Below the pieces are notes generated by a model that was given only the letters and a program-made list of their open reading frames with translations, was not told the origin of the DNA and did not search any database. A stretch of DNA of 64,000 nt from assembly GCA_029961685.1 (NCBI GenBank), contig JARWKL010000008.1:2668501-2732500 (forward strand), given 5' to 3'. Below, one piece after another: positions 34,612-47,668 of this stretch (position 1 is its first letter; the number at the start of each line of letters is the position of its first letter). The stretch is from Aristolochia californica (lineage: Eukaryota > Streptophyta > Magnoliopsida > Piperales > Aristolochiaceae). The position numbers and the translations under genes are program-made.

Positions 34612-35688
34612 CTAGAAACCATTCATCTCCAATAAGTAAGTTCTTCGCTTTGCTAAGGCTTTTACAGCTGTCTTGAATGGACCGTCAAATGCCCCTGAAA
34701 CAAATGACTCGACCTCCTTCCGACTGCTTCCACATCCCTCCCCTGATGGCTTAATTGCCACCAGAGTTGCTCCTTGCATTCCCATCCCCTCTGGAAGCTC
34801 CAAATATGGAGCATATCTTAATTTCATATTTGAAGCAGGAACCTGTGTCCTACTGGACGAAGCTGATGCCGCCAATGGTTTCTCCCTGAACTCTCTTAAC
34901 TGATCTACCCCCATACTCAATGTCCCCTGCCCATCTGCATCTGTCAGAATCAAACTCTCCAAGGTTTGATGATCCTTAATTATAGGCCTCAACAAATAAT
35001 GCCGTGTTGAGGCAGCAATCAGGGAACTAATAGTCCAAACAACCCGCAATTTCAACCCTCCATTTGTGTAAAAAGATTCAGGTATGCTACCATTATCCTC
35101 TGCTGCTTCCTGGTCAGCTGCAGGCTTCTTTTCTATTTGAGTCCCACCCAAAATAACACAATTTTGAAGCGTGCTGCCAAACTCAGCCTTCCATTTTAGT
35201 AGAACACCATCTTCAGTCCCAACATCTCCAGCTGGCAATTCGATTCTGAGATTCTGGACGTGCTTAAAATTTTTTAGGACCTGTTCAGGAGTGTGGTGAG
35301 AGAGCTGGGGGAGGAGAGCTTTGTTCACATTATTGCCGTTGCGAAGCTGATGGAAGGGTTTGAGGAAGGTGAAGAACATGAGCTTTAGGAGGTGGGATAA
35401 GAGGTTCCGTGGTTTCTGTGAAGATGAGTCAAGACTCTCATCACAGTCTCCATCAAGAGAGACCACACGGTCAATCTTTACGAAAACATCCTGGACAAGT
35501 GGGACTAGCGAGTAGAAGCGCTTGGTGACAACAGCACAGCGACCAAGTGAACGTACATCTGCAAGTTTGTTGAATATCAGGAGGACAATGGAGTCAGGGA
35601 TTCGATCAAATTGATCTGTAACATCATAATTCAAAGACCGGTCAAGAGCAAGAGAAGGGTCAGCATGGATTCGTGATCTGCACTGCAT
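34612..35688 (-). CDS. AUF1: AUF-type F-box protein (auxin up-regulated F-box family)
   Basis: Single coding exon, 358 aa from the ATG at 35688 (MQCRSRIHADP). The frame is open a little further upstream but without an ATG before the splice acceptor at 35747. Residues about 25-65 form the F-box (FDRIPDSIVLLIFNKLADV, then SLGRCAVVTKRFYSLVP), which binds the SKP1-like adaptor of SCF ubiquitin ligases. The rest matches the AUF1/AUF2 layout: LRIELPAGD, FGSTLQNCVILGG, GLKLRVVWTISSLIAAS, LESLILTDADGQG and a C-terminal block ending LLEMNGF. AUF1 is known to link auxin and cytokinin responses in roots; the substrate is not visible from sequence. Intronless coding sequence with a 5'UTR intron (about 35747-36933) is an inference from an acceptor TTTTTACAG|GTC and a donor AAAA|GTAAGC. 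Confidence 0.92.
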   Translation of the reverse strand: MQCRSRIHADPSLALDRSLNYDVTDQFDRIPDSIVLLIFNKLADVRSLGRCAVVTKRFYSLVPLVQDVFVKIDRVVSLDGDCDESLDSSSQKPRNLLSHLLKLMFFTFLKPFHQLRNGNNVNKALLPQLSHHTPEQVLKNFKHVQNLRIELPAGDVGTEDGVLLKWKAEFGSTLQNCVILGGTQIEKKPAADQEAAEDNGSIPESFYTNGGLKLRVVWTISSLIAASTRHYLLRPIIKDHQTLESLILTDADGQGTLSMGVDQLREFREKPLAASASSSRTQVPASNMKLRYAPYLELPEGMGMQGATLVAIKPSGEGCGSSRKEVESFVSGAFDGPFKTAVKALAKRRTYLLEMNGF

Positions 35689-36995
35689 TTTGTATGTCAG
35701 TTCCTGTTTCAAAAATGGAAGTCCAAGGTCCTTTTGCAAATTAGACCTGTAAAAAAAACATTTTGTAATCTGTAAGTGGAAGCACTACAAGATAGCCCAG
35801 CTGAGGATAGCAGAGCACAACAACGAGTAAAGAGGAAAAAACAAGCAACTGAAAAATAAAGCACACATCCAAATCGAAGACTAACAAAACATGGCACAGG
35901 AGAAGCTCACAGACCTAAGCCGCTGAAATTTTTCAACAAAAAGAGAAAAGCTTATCCAGGCAAGACAAATAAATGAAGAGGAACACAATTCACGATAAAA
36001 ATCAACTATATTCCATATAGAAAGCTACAAGAAACTGAAGTAGGTAGAAGAAAAGGACCTCGAACATATAGCAATTCAAGGTTCAAAACGACTACCTCAC
36101 GAAATATCCGTGGATACCAAAATTTCTTTATACTATTTAAAACGCACTGATTTTATAATTGTGCTACTAGAGTAGTAACATTTAAACAGACAATTATTTC
36201 AAAAAACTGTTTCATTCTTGAATATTACAGCTTCCACTAAGCGAAAAATGATGATTTCAAATACCTAAAAAAAAAGGTTAAACTCTCATTCAGCAATACT
36301 GTAATCAAGAGTTCAAGAACCTAAAAAATCACAATAATTCTTCTCTCTTCATTTAGCCATTGACTGTTGATTGATACAACCCCAAAAACCCAACGGAAAC
36401 CCCAAAAAGCAGAAAAATTCCACAAACTAATCAACACCATTCCGGACTCGAACACAAACAACCACAAGAAAAGTTTTTTTTTTAAAACGAAAAGAAATAA
36501 CTAAAAAGACACAATAGCGGCAACAACAACCAATCGATAAGATTAAGAGATCACTTAAAACCAAAACCAAAAACAAAAAACAGAAGAGAAAATCCAACCG
36601 ACCTCAAGAAGTCAAAATTTCCTCCAAATCAGTAAATCTTCACAACTTTCTTCCAAAAATAATCAAGCCTGATTCCATAAAAAATGACACAAAGTTCATC
36701 GACACACCAATCTCTCTTCGAGAATCACCACATCCGCTCCAAAACCCATCAAACAACCTCAGAGCAAACAAAACGAAAGCAACGATCTTAAATTACAGAG
36801 ACAAACTTCAAACCAAAGCAGAGCCCTGAGAGAATTCGAGGTAGAGTCTGCCGTCAAAGATGGAAGAGGGAGACATTTGGAGATTAGGGCACCGAGGTTC
36901 AGACAGAAAAGAGAAAAGGCGAACAGAGCTTACTTTTTCGTTATGACTCTCTCCCGTCGAGTCTCCACGTAACAGCGACGTTTGCGAACGAACCT

Positions 36996-37004
36996 AATTT
37001 ATAT
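36996..37004 (-). promoter_or_regulatory. Probable TATA box of the F-box gene
   Basis: The minus strand reads ATATAAATT about 60-70 bp upstream of the inferred 5'UTR donor at 36933. Position fits a short non-coding first exon. Confidence 0.45.
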
Positions 37005-37227
37005 GGTTTTGCCGAGTCCCCCCAGTCCGAGTCTTGAGACGAGGATTAACGATGCCGCTACATCCACGTCGTCCGGAGACAAGTTAATGAGACAGGCCAC
37101 TAGAGCATGGGCCACGCACTCCGTTGCGGCCCATGGTTATCCATAACTCTGACTGTACGTGTCCGACTGGACTTAATTCTCGCAACCGTTTTAACTATTT
37201 AATTAAATGATCTCACTCGCCTTGTGT

Positions 37228-37800
37228 AACGTGACAGTGAATTATTTTTTTGTGTCAGTGTGCTCAATACAAAATATAATATAAAATATTTATATTAATG
37301 TGCACAATAAAAAATCTAGTTGAAAGTAGAGAATGAGGCTTATTGTATGTTCATCGATTTGGGATTAGGCATCGATGAGCGTCGAGAGAGAGATTGTCGA
37401 TAGGGAAATTTATAGTCTCCACATCCCCGAAAGGAACAAAGAGAGATTAATAAAACTTATTGGTGGGTAGGTCGAACCGGAACAGAAACAAAATCACGGG
37501 AGGGTTAGTGAACTTCAAAAGTATAGTGGATAGTGAAAGTGAATTATTTTTTTACGTTAATGTGCTCAATGCAAAATGCAGTGTAAAATACTTATATTAG
37601 TGTACACAATGAAAAAATTAATAAAAAGTGAAGAATGAGGCATTCTTGTAAGTTCATCCATTTGGGATTAAGCGTCGAGGGAGAGAGATTGTCGATAGGG
37701 AAACTTATAGTCTCCACATCCACGAAAGGAACAAAGAGAGATTGATAAAACTTGTCGGTGGATAGGTCGAATAGGAACGGAAACAAGGATAAAGAATGAT
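37228..37800. repeat. Two-copy tandem repeat, period about 304 bp
   Basis: Copies beginning near 37228 and 37533 share ordered blocks: gtgaattatttttttacg-like start, gtgctcaatgcaaaat, gaatgaggc, gagagagattgtcgatagg, ttatagtctccacatcc, and aaggaacaaagagagatt. Divergence is clear but modest. No coding capacity recognised. A gtgaaagtgaattcacttt palindrome downstream (37904-37922) may be an end of the same element. Confidence 0.75.
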
Positions 37801-39714
37801 AAGATGAATTGGAAGAAGAAAGAGTAAAACGAGTTTCAGTGTCAGAGTGAAACGATGAATTAGAATGAATTCATTAGTTGAAAGATTTTGGAACCACTTT
37901 CCCTAGTGAAAGTGAATTCACTTTCAGCCCCAACGGTAAGAAAAAAACTGGTTCTCTTGCAAAGACTCCCCAGACACGCTTTTGCACCAACTCGTACCAA
38001 ATCCAGGATTAGCAAGCAATCAAAGCGGGTTCATTCTCTGGATTCGGTGGGTGACAGAGACGACGCTAATCCATACCAGCCAACAGCATCTCTCTGGAAT
38101 TAATTTCAACCTGAATCTAGATCCTCCGCAGACACTTCTGCCCACGAAATTAATGAATCATCGGTGTGCCATACCCCCTTGCCCACAACAAGGGATGGCC
38201 GATCGCCATCTTTCTGCAATTGAAGTCGTCATCTTTCTCCAGTCCTGTCATTGCCGGAGTGGCTGACGTTCAACCTTTGCTCATCGGATAAGAAAACGAC
38301 TCTGTTGTGGTTGTTTCGAACCCCACTTGGAGTTTCGGCTACCCATATGGAATAATCCTCGAAGGCCTTGATTTTGGAAAGAAGAATTTTAGATAAGATT
38401 TGGTTAATAGAAGAAGAGTCATCGTCGAATTAATGGATTCTTTCTGTCAGAATGTTCTTCTTTTTTCTTGAGGCTGGATCGGTTGCTTGTTTCTGGCAGG
38501 CCGCTTTCTGGAAAATCGCTTACGCAAGAATGCTCGATCAATAAATAAATGAATGCAGAATTGCAGATTGAGAATTTCAATGTCTTTTGGGCTAAGCTTT
38601 CTCTGTCTTTGACCAGGAGCTGGTGCAGAGGCTCTGGACTGTGGGCAGTCCATGATTCTTTTAATTTAATTCCCCAAAGCAAAAAAAAAATAAAAAAAAA
38701 TCTGTGACTTGTGTCCATCTGAACTCTTTAAAAATGGAGAATCAGTTTCCTTGGAGCCAAAGTAATATGACCTGGTAAGCCTTGACCAATCGATTTTCCT
38801 TTTCATCATTTATTAAGATTCAAAACAACAAGGTTCAAATCCATTCAATATCTTAACGTTTTTGTTCTTTGAAGATTCAGTTCTCTTCTGTCAAAGAACA
38901 AAAGAACAAATTCCTCTCTGTTTTCACAAGATCAAAGATCTTTGATATCTGTGCTAAAAGCTTAGTCTTCCTCCATATTCCGATTAAGAGCCATTGAAAA
39001 GCTTTCTGTGTAAAAGCTTGAACTACTAATCTTCCCAATAATTTTTTAATAGAAGTTTTAGTTCAGACAATTAACTTAATAACTTGTTTTCTATTGGGCC
39101 TCCCATCCAAAAACCTCCGTTTACTGAACTCACCATTGAAATGCACTCAAAGCAGGCACTCGGATGCCTGTAATCGCGAGGTTTCTTACTAAAGACCTCC
39201 CTGAAATCCTTCAGGAACTCTAACATCTTCTTTTCAATAAACAACCTAAGGGATGCGTTTGGGAAGGCAGGAGCGGCTACCCCGGCGGTGCTTGTTGTGG
39301 CTCCATCGTCTGGAGAGGCTAAGGAGGTGGTCTAGCAAATTTAAACTGTTTGCTCCTTCAAACGGTTGGGTCACTGGCCAAACAGTTGTTTGATTGTGTT
39401 AGAGGACGCTGTAGAGGACTTTCTAGGGCTTGCTTGGGATTTGAGGGGATCTACAAGCTACCTTGCATCACCATGATGAATGGAAGGTAGATTTGATGCA
39501 AAGGAGGAGGTTTTTGAACTCATGAGTATCCGCACCGGGGAATAGATTTGAAGATAAGAATGAATCTCAATCAAACAAATTCACATCGAATACTTATTAT
39601 GGTATAGAATAATGCCAAAAAGCTCACAGGTCTAAGAGACTGGCTTGACAAAGCAGATGAGCGAGTCACGAATTTGTAAGCTCACGTTTCCAGATTTGTG
39701 TATTGTATGATAAA
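37801..39714. other. Region without a supported gene
   Basis: Open frames at 37888-38266 (+) and 38419-38718 (-) have no recognisable domain and no splice partners that I could find. Poly-A/T runs and AT-rich sequence predominate. Confidence 0.35.
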
Positions 39715-40127
39715 GGATAAGCATAATCTCTTCAATTATCAGATAAGATCCCGATACTGTAGCTCTTCTTTCAGATGATGTGATTCCGTCCGTCCTATCC
39801 GGTATCAGTACTATTGCTCTTCTATCTCTTCACCGGACGATGCAATTCTATCTGCCCCAGCAGCTACCAGCATTGCTGCTCTTCCACTCTTCTCTAGACA
39901 ATGTGATTCCGTCTGCCCCAGCCGCTACCTGTGCTACTGCTCTTCCACATCTCATTTTCGGACGATGCGATTCCTTCGCCCCAACCGCTACCAGTGCCGC
40001 ATCTCTTTGCCGAATGATGCGTTCTCTCCGATTCCGTTCACCCCAACCGCTACTAGTGTCGCTGCTATTCTACATCTCTTTACCAAATAATACAATTTTG
40101 TCCACCCTAGCCTCTACCAGTGCCGCT
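39715..40127. repeat. Minisatellite, left part (continues at 45874)
   Basis: Degenerate tandem units of about 60 bp (core: gatgcgattccg, ccgctaccagtgccgct, ctcttccacatctc) run up to the Gypsy insertion and resume beyond it. The leading aattatcagataagatc also has a counterpart after the right part (46120-46137). Confidence 0.75.
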
Positions 40128-40675
40128 TGTCATGGAGCCCAAGCCCACAACATACTCATCGGGCCTGTGACCCCTTTGAGGATACATAAAGGAGGTTCTT
40201 GCCCAAGCCCTCTATGGATGGCCCAACCCATGTTCTAGAAAGAGGGATCTCTAGAAGCTCTCTAGAAGGTTCCGCACATACACCAAGTTGGGTTCGATAT
40301 ATGCACTTGGATATACACCCTTGTATTGTATATAAGAGCCTAAAAAGGTCCATAACTAGATGGTAGTGGAATAGTCTAGAATGATCCAAACCATTGGATC
40401 AATGACAAATGTATACAATCTAGAACATTCATTGCTTCCCCTCAAAAATATAAATAGGGGAGAGTCCCTCATTTGTACACAACTCATTGGAGTGTAATAC
40501 AATCTCTCTTGAGCAAGTCCCTTGAGTCCTCTTAAGTTCTCTTATTGCTTTCATCGGGCGAGTGAGTGTAGCCCTTGCAAGTAAGAGTGAGAGTTAGGCT
40601 GACTTGTGTCTTTGCAAAAGGAGTTTGCACACAAGTGCCGCAAGGGTTAAGCAAAGGAGTTGCGACCCCGTGACA
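40128..40675 (+). repeat. 5' LTR of the Gypsy element
   Basis: 548 bp, TG...CA ends; promoter-like ATAAATAGGGG near 40450 and the leader towards the primer site at 40678. Confidence 0.92.
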
Positions 40676-40732
40676 GTTGGTATCATAGCTTCGGTTTGAG
40701 AGGGGGAATTGCTGAGGATTGTTATTGCGTCA

Positions 40733-43700
40733 TGGCCAGCGATTCGCAAGTGACCAACGTACCGGTGGAGGGCCAGTTTTCAAAGACGAAAAGAGATAGG
40801 TCAAGGGATCGTGGTCGGGAATCGGCTTTGGATGCTCGTATGTCTATACTAGAGGCTCGGGCCGGTAAGTTCGAACAAACTCTCTCTGAGTGTTTGAACA
40901 AACCAAACGCTTTTGTAGATGCCTTGCATAGTCTTAAAGCCGACATGCGAAATGCAGTAGAGGTTTTTAAAACCTTGAATGAAAAGACAACAGAGAAGAT
41001 TGAAAGCATGTCAGAAAGCCTTGAGACTATGGAAGGAGAAATGACTAGCCTCTGCGAAGAAGTAGCTGAGCTCGAAGATGTTAAAATTCGATTGACCCTA
41101 TTGGAGAAGGCGGTAGCTTCTGGGGGAGGGTTTGGAGCGAGGGAGTTTGCTCCAAAGGTCAAAGTCCCGGAACCTAAGAGCTACAATGGGAAACGAGATG
41201 CCAAGGACTTGGAGAATTTTCTTTGGCAAATAAAGCAATACTTCAAAGCCGCCAAGATTTCGGAGGAAGCCTTGAAGGTGGATACAGCCACTATGTATCT
41301 CACCGACGATGCAATGCTATGGTGGAGACGGAGGTACGGTGATGTGACCGAAGGCCATTGCACTATAGCAACGTGGGAAGATTTCAGGAAGGAGATCAAG
41401 TCTCAATTCTTCCCAGAGAACGTGGAATACTTAGCTCGGAAGGATCTAAAGCGGCTAAAACATACGGGGGTCTATTCGAGAATATGTCAACCAGTTCACA
41501 ACCTTGCTGCTAAATATATCTGAGATGGCTGAGAAAGACAAGCTCTTCTTCTTCATGGACGGTTTGCAACCTTGGGCGGAGCAAGAGTTGCAAAGGCGGG
41601 GAGTTCAAGACCTGGCCACCGCACTCTCAACAGCGGAGAAGTTGGTCGAATTCACAAAGAAGGCTGAGGGTTCAAACAAAGACAAAAAGGGCAAGCCTAA
41701 CCAAGGCAAAGGCGGGGGAGACAAACCGAAGTACCAGAAGGAAGAAGGCAAGAAAATCAGCTATGATAAAAAAAGGCAAAGGTAAGTTCGTCCCTCGTCG
41801 CTCTGGTTGTTTCATTTGTGACGGAGACCATAGAGTTTTTGAGTGCCCAAAGAAGAAAGCTCTCAATGCCTTGTTGGTGAACATGGAAGGCCATGAGGAG
41901 GAGAGCGAGAATGAGGAGGAGCCTAAGATGGGGGCACTTAGACTCCTCAATGCCATGAAGGGGCAGGCTCATGTGGAAAAACCTGCTGCCCATTCAGTCA
42001 AGGACCTCATGTACGTAGACGTGTGTCTAAATGGAAAAAACACATGTGATATGATTGATACGGGAGCCACTCACAACTTCATCTCAAGAGAAGAGGCCAA
42101 GAGGCTGGGTCTCAAGTTGGAGAAGGATGTGAGTAGGATGAAGGCGGTCAACTCTGAGGCTAAACCAGTGATTGGAGTTGCAAGGAGCATCGCCTTTAAG
42201 GCAGGAGAATGGCAAATACCATTAACCTGACAGTATTGCCCATGGATGACTTCAAGGTCATTCTCGGAATGGAGTTCCTTAGCTCGGCCAAGGTCATTCC
42301 TATGTCATGCTTAGGTGTGTTAAGCTTTCTGGACGAGAAGGCACCTTGCATGGTCCCGGTGTTGAAGGATGGCAAGAAGATATGAAAGATGTTATCTGCT
42401 ATGCAGTTGGTCAAGGGCCTCAAGAAGGGTGAGGTAACCACTTGGCCACTTTGTCAGAAGAGAAAGACGGGATGCCCATGCCGCGAGAAGCTGCCCAAGA
42501 GATTACCACCAAGGAGGGAGGTCGATCACCAAATTGAGTTGGAGCCCGGTTCAAGACCCCCTGCGCTAGCCCCATATCGGATGTCGCCACCTGAGCTGGA
42601 GGAACTATGGAGGCAACTACGAGAGTTGCTGGATGCTGGATTTATACGACCGTCGAAAGCCCCTTATGGAGCCCCAGTATTGTTCCAAAAGAAGCACGAT
42701 GGGACCCTTAGGATGTGCATCGACTACCGAGCACTCAACAAGGTAACCATCAAGAATAAATATCCGATTCCGCTCATAGCAGATTTGTTCGATAGGCTGG
42801 CTGAGGCACGGTACTTTAGCAAACTTGATCTACGATCGGGGTACTATCAAGTGTGGATTGCTGAAGGAGATGAGCTGAAGACTACTTGCGTCACCTATGG
42901 AGCTTACGAGTTTCTAGTAATGCCCTTCGGCTAGACGAATGCCCCAGCTACGTTTTGCACTTTGATGAACAAGATCTTTTATCCATACTTGGATCGATTC
43001 GTGGTGGTCTACTTGGATGATATCGTGGTCTACAGCCAAACGTTAAAGGAACACTTAGACCACTTATGAATTGTTTTCCAAGTACTACGGGAAAACTCTC
43101 TTTATGTAAAGAGAGAGAAGTGCTCTTTTGCCTTGAAGGAAGTCTCATTCCTTGGGCATTGGATCAGAGATGGGCGGATCTGGATGGATAAGGCCAAAGT
43201 CCACGCTATAGCAAAGTGGGAGGTACCCACGAAGGTGATAGAGCTGCGGAGCTTCTTGGGCCTTGTCAACTACTACTGAAGGTTCATCGAGGGATACTCG
43301 TAGCGTGCTGCTCCCCTCACAAATTTGTTGAAAAAGAACGTCTCATGGCTATGGACGGAACAATGCAAGGAGGCGTTTGAGGACCTTAAGGGCGCGGTAA
43401 TGGCGGAACCAGTGCTCAAGTTGGGGGACCATTCCAAAACTTTTGAGGTACACACTGACGCTTCTGACTTTGCCATTGGAGGGGTATTGGAACAGGATGG
43501 GCACCCTGTTGCATATGAAAGTCGAAAGCTGAATGAGACGAAAGCGAAAGTATACGGTTCAAGAGAAGGAGATGATGGCTGTGGTACATTGCCTAAGAAC
43601 GTGGAGACACTACTTGCTTGGCTCTCGCTTCATTGTCAAGACAGACAATGTGGCTACAAGTTATTTTCAGACTCAAAAGAAGTTGAGTCCGAAGCAAGCA

Positions 43701-45290
43701 CGTTGGCAAGACTTCCTGGCCGAGTTTGATATGGTGATGGAATACAAGCCTGGACGGATTAACCAGGTTGCGGATGCATTAAGTCGGAAGGCTGAACTCG
43801 CCGCCTTGAGGCTCGACCACGTGGCCACGGTAAGCAAACTTACTGAGACTTTGCCAAACCGTATACGAGAAGGGCTTAGTAAGGATGATGTGGCCAAAGG
43901 CATCATTCAAGTTATTGAAGATGGAAAGATAAGGAGATTTTGGCAAGAAGATGGGCTTATCTACACAAAGGGGAATCGTCTTTATGTGCCAAAGTGGGGC
44001 ACCCTCATAAGAGAATTGATGAAGGAGTGTCATGACACCCTGTGGGCTGGCCACCCAGGGCAAAGAAGGACTCTTGCCTTGTTGGAGACCAAATACTATT
44101 GGCCCCGGATGGCGGACGATATAGACGAGTACGTGAAGACTTGCCTAGTTTGCCAACAAGACAAGATTGAACATAGAAAGCCGGGAGGGTTGCTGGAGCC
44201 ATTACCTATGCCGGAACGACCGTGGGAGAGCATCTCCATGGATTTCATATCAAATCTGCCTAAGATGGACGGGATGGGGTCTATCTTAGTCGTGGTAGAT
44301 CGGTTCTCCAAGTATGCTACCTTCATTGCTGCTCCAACAGATTGCACTGCAGATGAAGCAGCCCGACTGATCTTGAAAAATGTGGTAAAGTATTGGGGAG
44401 TCCCTAAGACGATTATAAGTGACCGAGACCCTCGGTTCACTGGGAAGTTCTGGACGGAGATGTTCAAACTCTTGGGGACAGAACTTTGCTTCTCCACGAG
44501 CTTTCACCCCCAAACAGACTGACAGACAGAGCGCACGAACGTATTACTGGAGGAATACCTGAGGCATTTCGTGAGTGAAAATAAGAAAGATTGGGTGAAG
44601 CTTTTGGATGTGGCCCAATTTTGCTACAACTTGCAAAAGAGTGAGTCAACAGGCCACAACCCCTTTGAGTTGCCAACAGGCCAACAACCGCTCACACCAT
44701 TGACAGTAGGGACCAGCTATGAAGGCAAGAGTCCCGCAGCCTGCCAGTTTGCCAAGAACTGGCATGAACAGGCTGACATAGCAAAGTCCTACCTGCACAA
44801 AGCCTCTAAGAGGATGAAGAAGCACGCGGATGAAAAGAGGCGGCCACTTGAGTTCAAGGTGGGGGATCTCGTTATGATAAAGTTACCACCCCAACAATTC
44901 AAGGTTTTGCGCGGTAAGCACAAGTGGTTGGTAAGGAGATATGAAGGGCTTTACCCCATCATCAAGAGAGTTGGAAAGGTTTCATACCAAGTTCAACTCC
45001 CACCATCCCTCAAGATCCATTCGGTCTTTCATGCAAGCATATTGAAGCCCTACCATGCAGATGCAGAGGATCCTTCACGAGGAGTTAGCAAACGCGCACC
45101 ACCATTGATGACTTCGTCATTTGACAAAGAGGTGGAATACATCATCAGTGATCGTGTAAAGAGACGAAGGGGAGTCTAGCCTAAGACGGAGTACTTAGTG
45201 AAATGACGTGAATTACCAGAGAGTGAGGCTACGTGGGAAGAGCTGAGGCGCTATGGCAGTTCGAGGACCAGATCACGATGTACAAGGAAT
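40733..45290 (+). pseudogene. Gag-pol of the Gypsy element, broken by stops and frameshifts
   Basis: Gag begins at the ATG at 40733 with a coiled-coil stretch, then a retrotransposon gag core (NFLWQIKQYFKAAKI, DDAMLWWRRRYGD); the frame shifts near 41470-41520. A CCHC-like knuckle (CFICDGDHRVFECP) and a protease DTGATHNFIS motif (near 42058) follow. Reverse transcriptase spans about 42540-43150 with YLDDIVVYS intact but a TAG at 42932 and further stops; a TGA at 43277 replaces an expected Arg. RNase H is at about 43440-43760, integrase at about 44030-44700 (HH-CC, then the D,D region) with a TGA near 44519. The chromodomain-like tail (about 45129-45290) is cut by a TAG at 45177 and a TGA at 45204. 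Not functional. Confidence 0.93.
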
Positions 45291-45326
45291 GCAATGAGGA
45301 CGTTGCGTAATTTAGGTGGGGGAGAA

Positions 45327-45873
45327 TGTCACGGAGCCCAAGCCCACAACATATTCATCGGGCCTGTGACCCCTTTGAGGATACATAGAGGAGGTTCTTA
45401 CCCAAACCCTCTATGGATGGCCCAACCCATGTTCTAGAAGGAGGGATCTCTAGAAGCTCTCTAGAAGGTCCGCACATACACCAAGTTGGGTTCGGTATAT
45501 GTAATTGGGCATACACTCTTGTATTGTATATAAGAGTCTAGAAAGGTCCATAACTAGATGGTAGTGGAATAGTCTAGAAGGATCCAAACCATTGGATCAA
45601 TGACAAATGTATACAATCTAGAACATTCATTGCTCCCCCTCAAAACTATAAATAGGGGAGAGTCCCTCATTTGTACACAACTCATTGGAGTGTAATACAA
45701 TCTCTCTTGAGCAAGTCCCTTGAGTCCTCTTAAGTTCTCTTATTACTTTCATCGGGCGAGTGAGTGTAGCCCTTGCAAGTAAGAGTGAGAGTTAGGCTGA
45801 CTTATATCTTTGCAAAAGGAGTTTGTACACAAGTGCCGCACGGGTTAAGCAAAGGAGTTGCGACCCAGTGACA
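45327..45873 (+). repeat. 3' LTR of the Gypsy element
   Basis: 547 bp, preceded by a purine-rich tract (45314-45326). Many differences from the 5' LTR are C/T or G/A. Confidence 0.92.
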
Positions 45874-46030
45874 TGCTGCTCTTCTACATCTCTTCATCGG
45901 ATAATGCGATTCCGTCCGCCCAAGCCACTACCAGTGCCGCTGTTCTTCCACATCTCTTCACTAGACAATGTGTTCTCTTCGATTTTGTCCGCTCAGTTGC
46001 TACTAGTGCCTCTACTCTTCCCCACTAGCC
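45874..46030. repeat. Minisatellite, right part
   Basis: Continuation of the tandem array seen at 39715-40127 after the Gypsy insertion, starting TGCTGCTCTTC. Confidence 0.75.
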
Positions 46031-47668
46031 AGTACTATGTTCACACTTTCAATTGTTATGAGACAAGATTGACCTCTCTAACAGGCGACCTATCTTGAGG
46101 GGTAAACATAATCCCTTCAATTATCGAATAAGATCTCATTGGATTTATCCCATGTTGCATTTATCTTATCATGTAAAACTTATTTTCTCTATTCTAAATT
46201 GTATAAATACCCCCCTTACTCAATTGTAAGTTCATCCTCTAATGTGATTTAGTCCTACATCTAACATTGTATTCCAAATTCTTGTGGAGTTAAAACATAC
46301 TCTGCTAAATGCAAAATTTAAGTCTTTATTGCATCGTATCCAAGTTTCTATTGATGGTTGTCACTAGATAAGGTAAAGTGGGTAATTTTTCTTTTTTGAA
46401 AAATAGTGAAATGCAAATGACTTCAACAAAGCAATCCCATGACTATCTTCAACAACCAAAAAGATGAGATTGAGCTCTCTAGATCCTCTCTATTAACAAT
46501 TCATGTATTGCTCCTTTCACTGTCTTCAGGACGACTTTGAGCAGAAAATCAAGATCACGCTCATGGATAAAAATATCTCTAATACCAATACAACTCACAA
46601 AATCATCAACTACACAAACATGAAATACCCAAAAAAGAACACGATCACAGTCACATTAACAACAATAGTCCAAATAGTTTGTAGATGATAAAGATCTATT
46701 TGACAACCACTAATCAGGGAAAGTTATATCATGGATTATATTCTCAGGCCCGTTAGTGCCCCTTGGAAATTTGTATATCACGAAAAGTTAGAAATATTTT
46801 TTTGTAGGATATACATTTCCAAGAAACCTTCAATATATTATCTATTAATGCCTAACCAAGAAATTGCATGGAAATTTTGAAAAAATTTCCAACTAGTTAT
46901 TAGCACAATTTCCAAGGAAATACACAAAAATTATAACCATACTTATCCCATAAAATTATAGAACAATAAGTTGTTAAATATAAATATTAAATAAACTCCT
47001 TTATTTAAAAATAAATTATTTGTGTTAAATCAGGTACTACTTTATAAATTGTCCCACATTCGAGCTACTATATTGTTATGGAACTGGTAAAAAAGTAAAC
47101 TACTAGTGGAGCCTCCTGCATCACTTGATCTAGGTGTTTGCTCAACCCCTTAATCTGTCACACCATCATATCCTATTTGCACTTCATTTTATGTTTCATT
47201 TACCTTTAACTATAACAACAAAACTTCTCGTTGCTATATTATCTCCAATTACAACATAAAAAATTTATTTGTTGCTACAACTTTGATGTCTCTCGAAGAT
47301 AAGATTGCTTCCATGGTTATTACTGAAAGAAAAACTCCTAGAAAGTAACTATTTATTAAATCGTGGAATGCAGGTTCAAAATATATATATTTTTATGTGA
47401 AATGCATGAAGAAAAACCAAAACATGTAATTTTCAAATGGATGGAATCTTTGGTTCGAGTTTGTAACAAGGTTTTAAAATGGTTTTCAGTTCAGTGGACT
47501 CTTGAAAGCCCTATTAGAGGTTTTTTTCAAGTGGTTTTCAACAAAATACAACTATAAATATAAAAATAGATTCAACAACTATTACCTTGTGGGAAATCGG
47601 GAAGGAAAAATGGAAAAAACTTGAAGAAGAAAGTGTTAAGTTGTGGAGCCTAATTAACACTTATGCTC
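46031..47668. other. AT-rich region without a supported gene
   Basis: 46190-46260 has a TATAAATACC followed by a leader-like stretch that resembles LTR sequence, but no partner was found. Otherwise nothing identified. Confidence 0.35.

Larger units (their letters stand above)
40128..45873 (+). mobile_element. Full-length chromovirus-type Ty3/Gypsy retrotransposon, decayed
   Basis: LTRs 40128-40675 and 45327-45873 (about 548 bp, roughly 95% alike by eye) start TGTCA and end GTGACA. Primer site TTGGTATCATAGC follows the left LTR; polypurine tract AGGTGGGGGAGAA precedes the right. Both LTRs have a TATA-like ATAAATAGGGG. The order gag, protease, reverse transcriptase, RNase H, integrase and a C-terminal chromodomain-like tail identifies a chromovirus, the Gypsy branch whose chromodomain guides insertion to particular chromatin. 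It sits inside a minisatellite; a 4-bp CGCT/TGCT duplication is the best visible target repeat. Confidence 0.95.
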
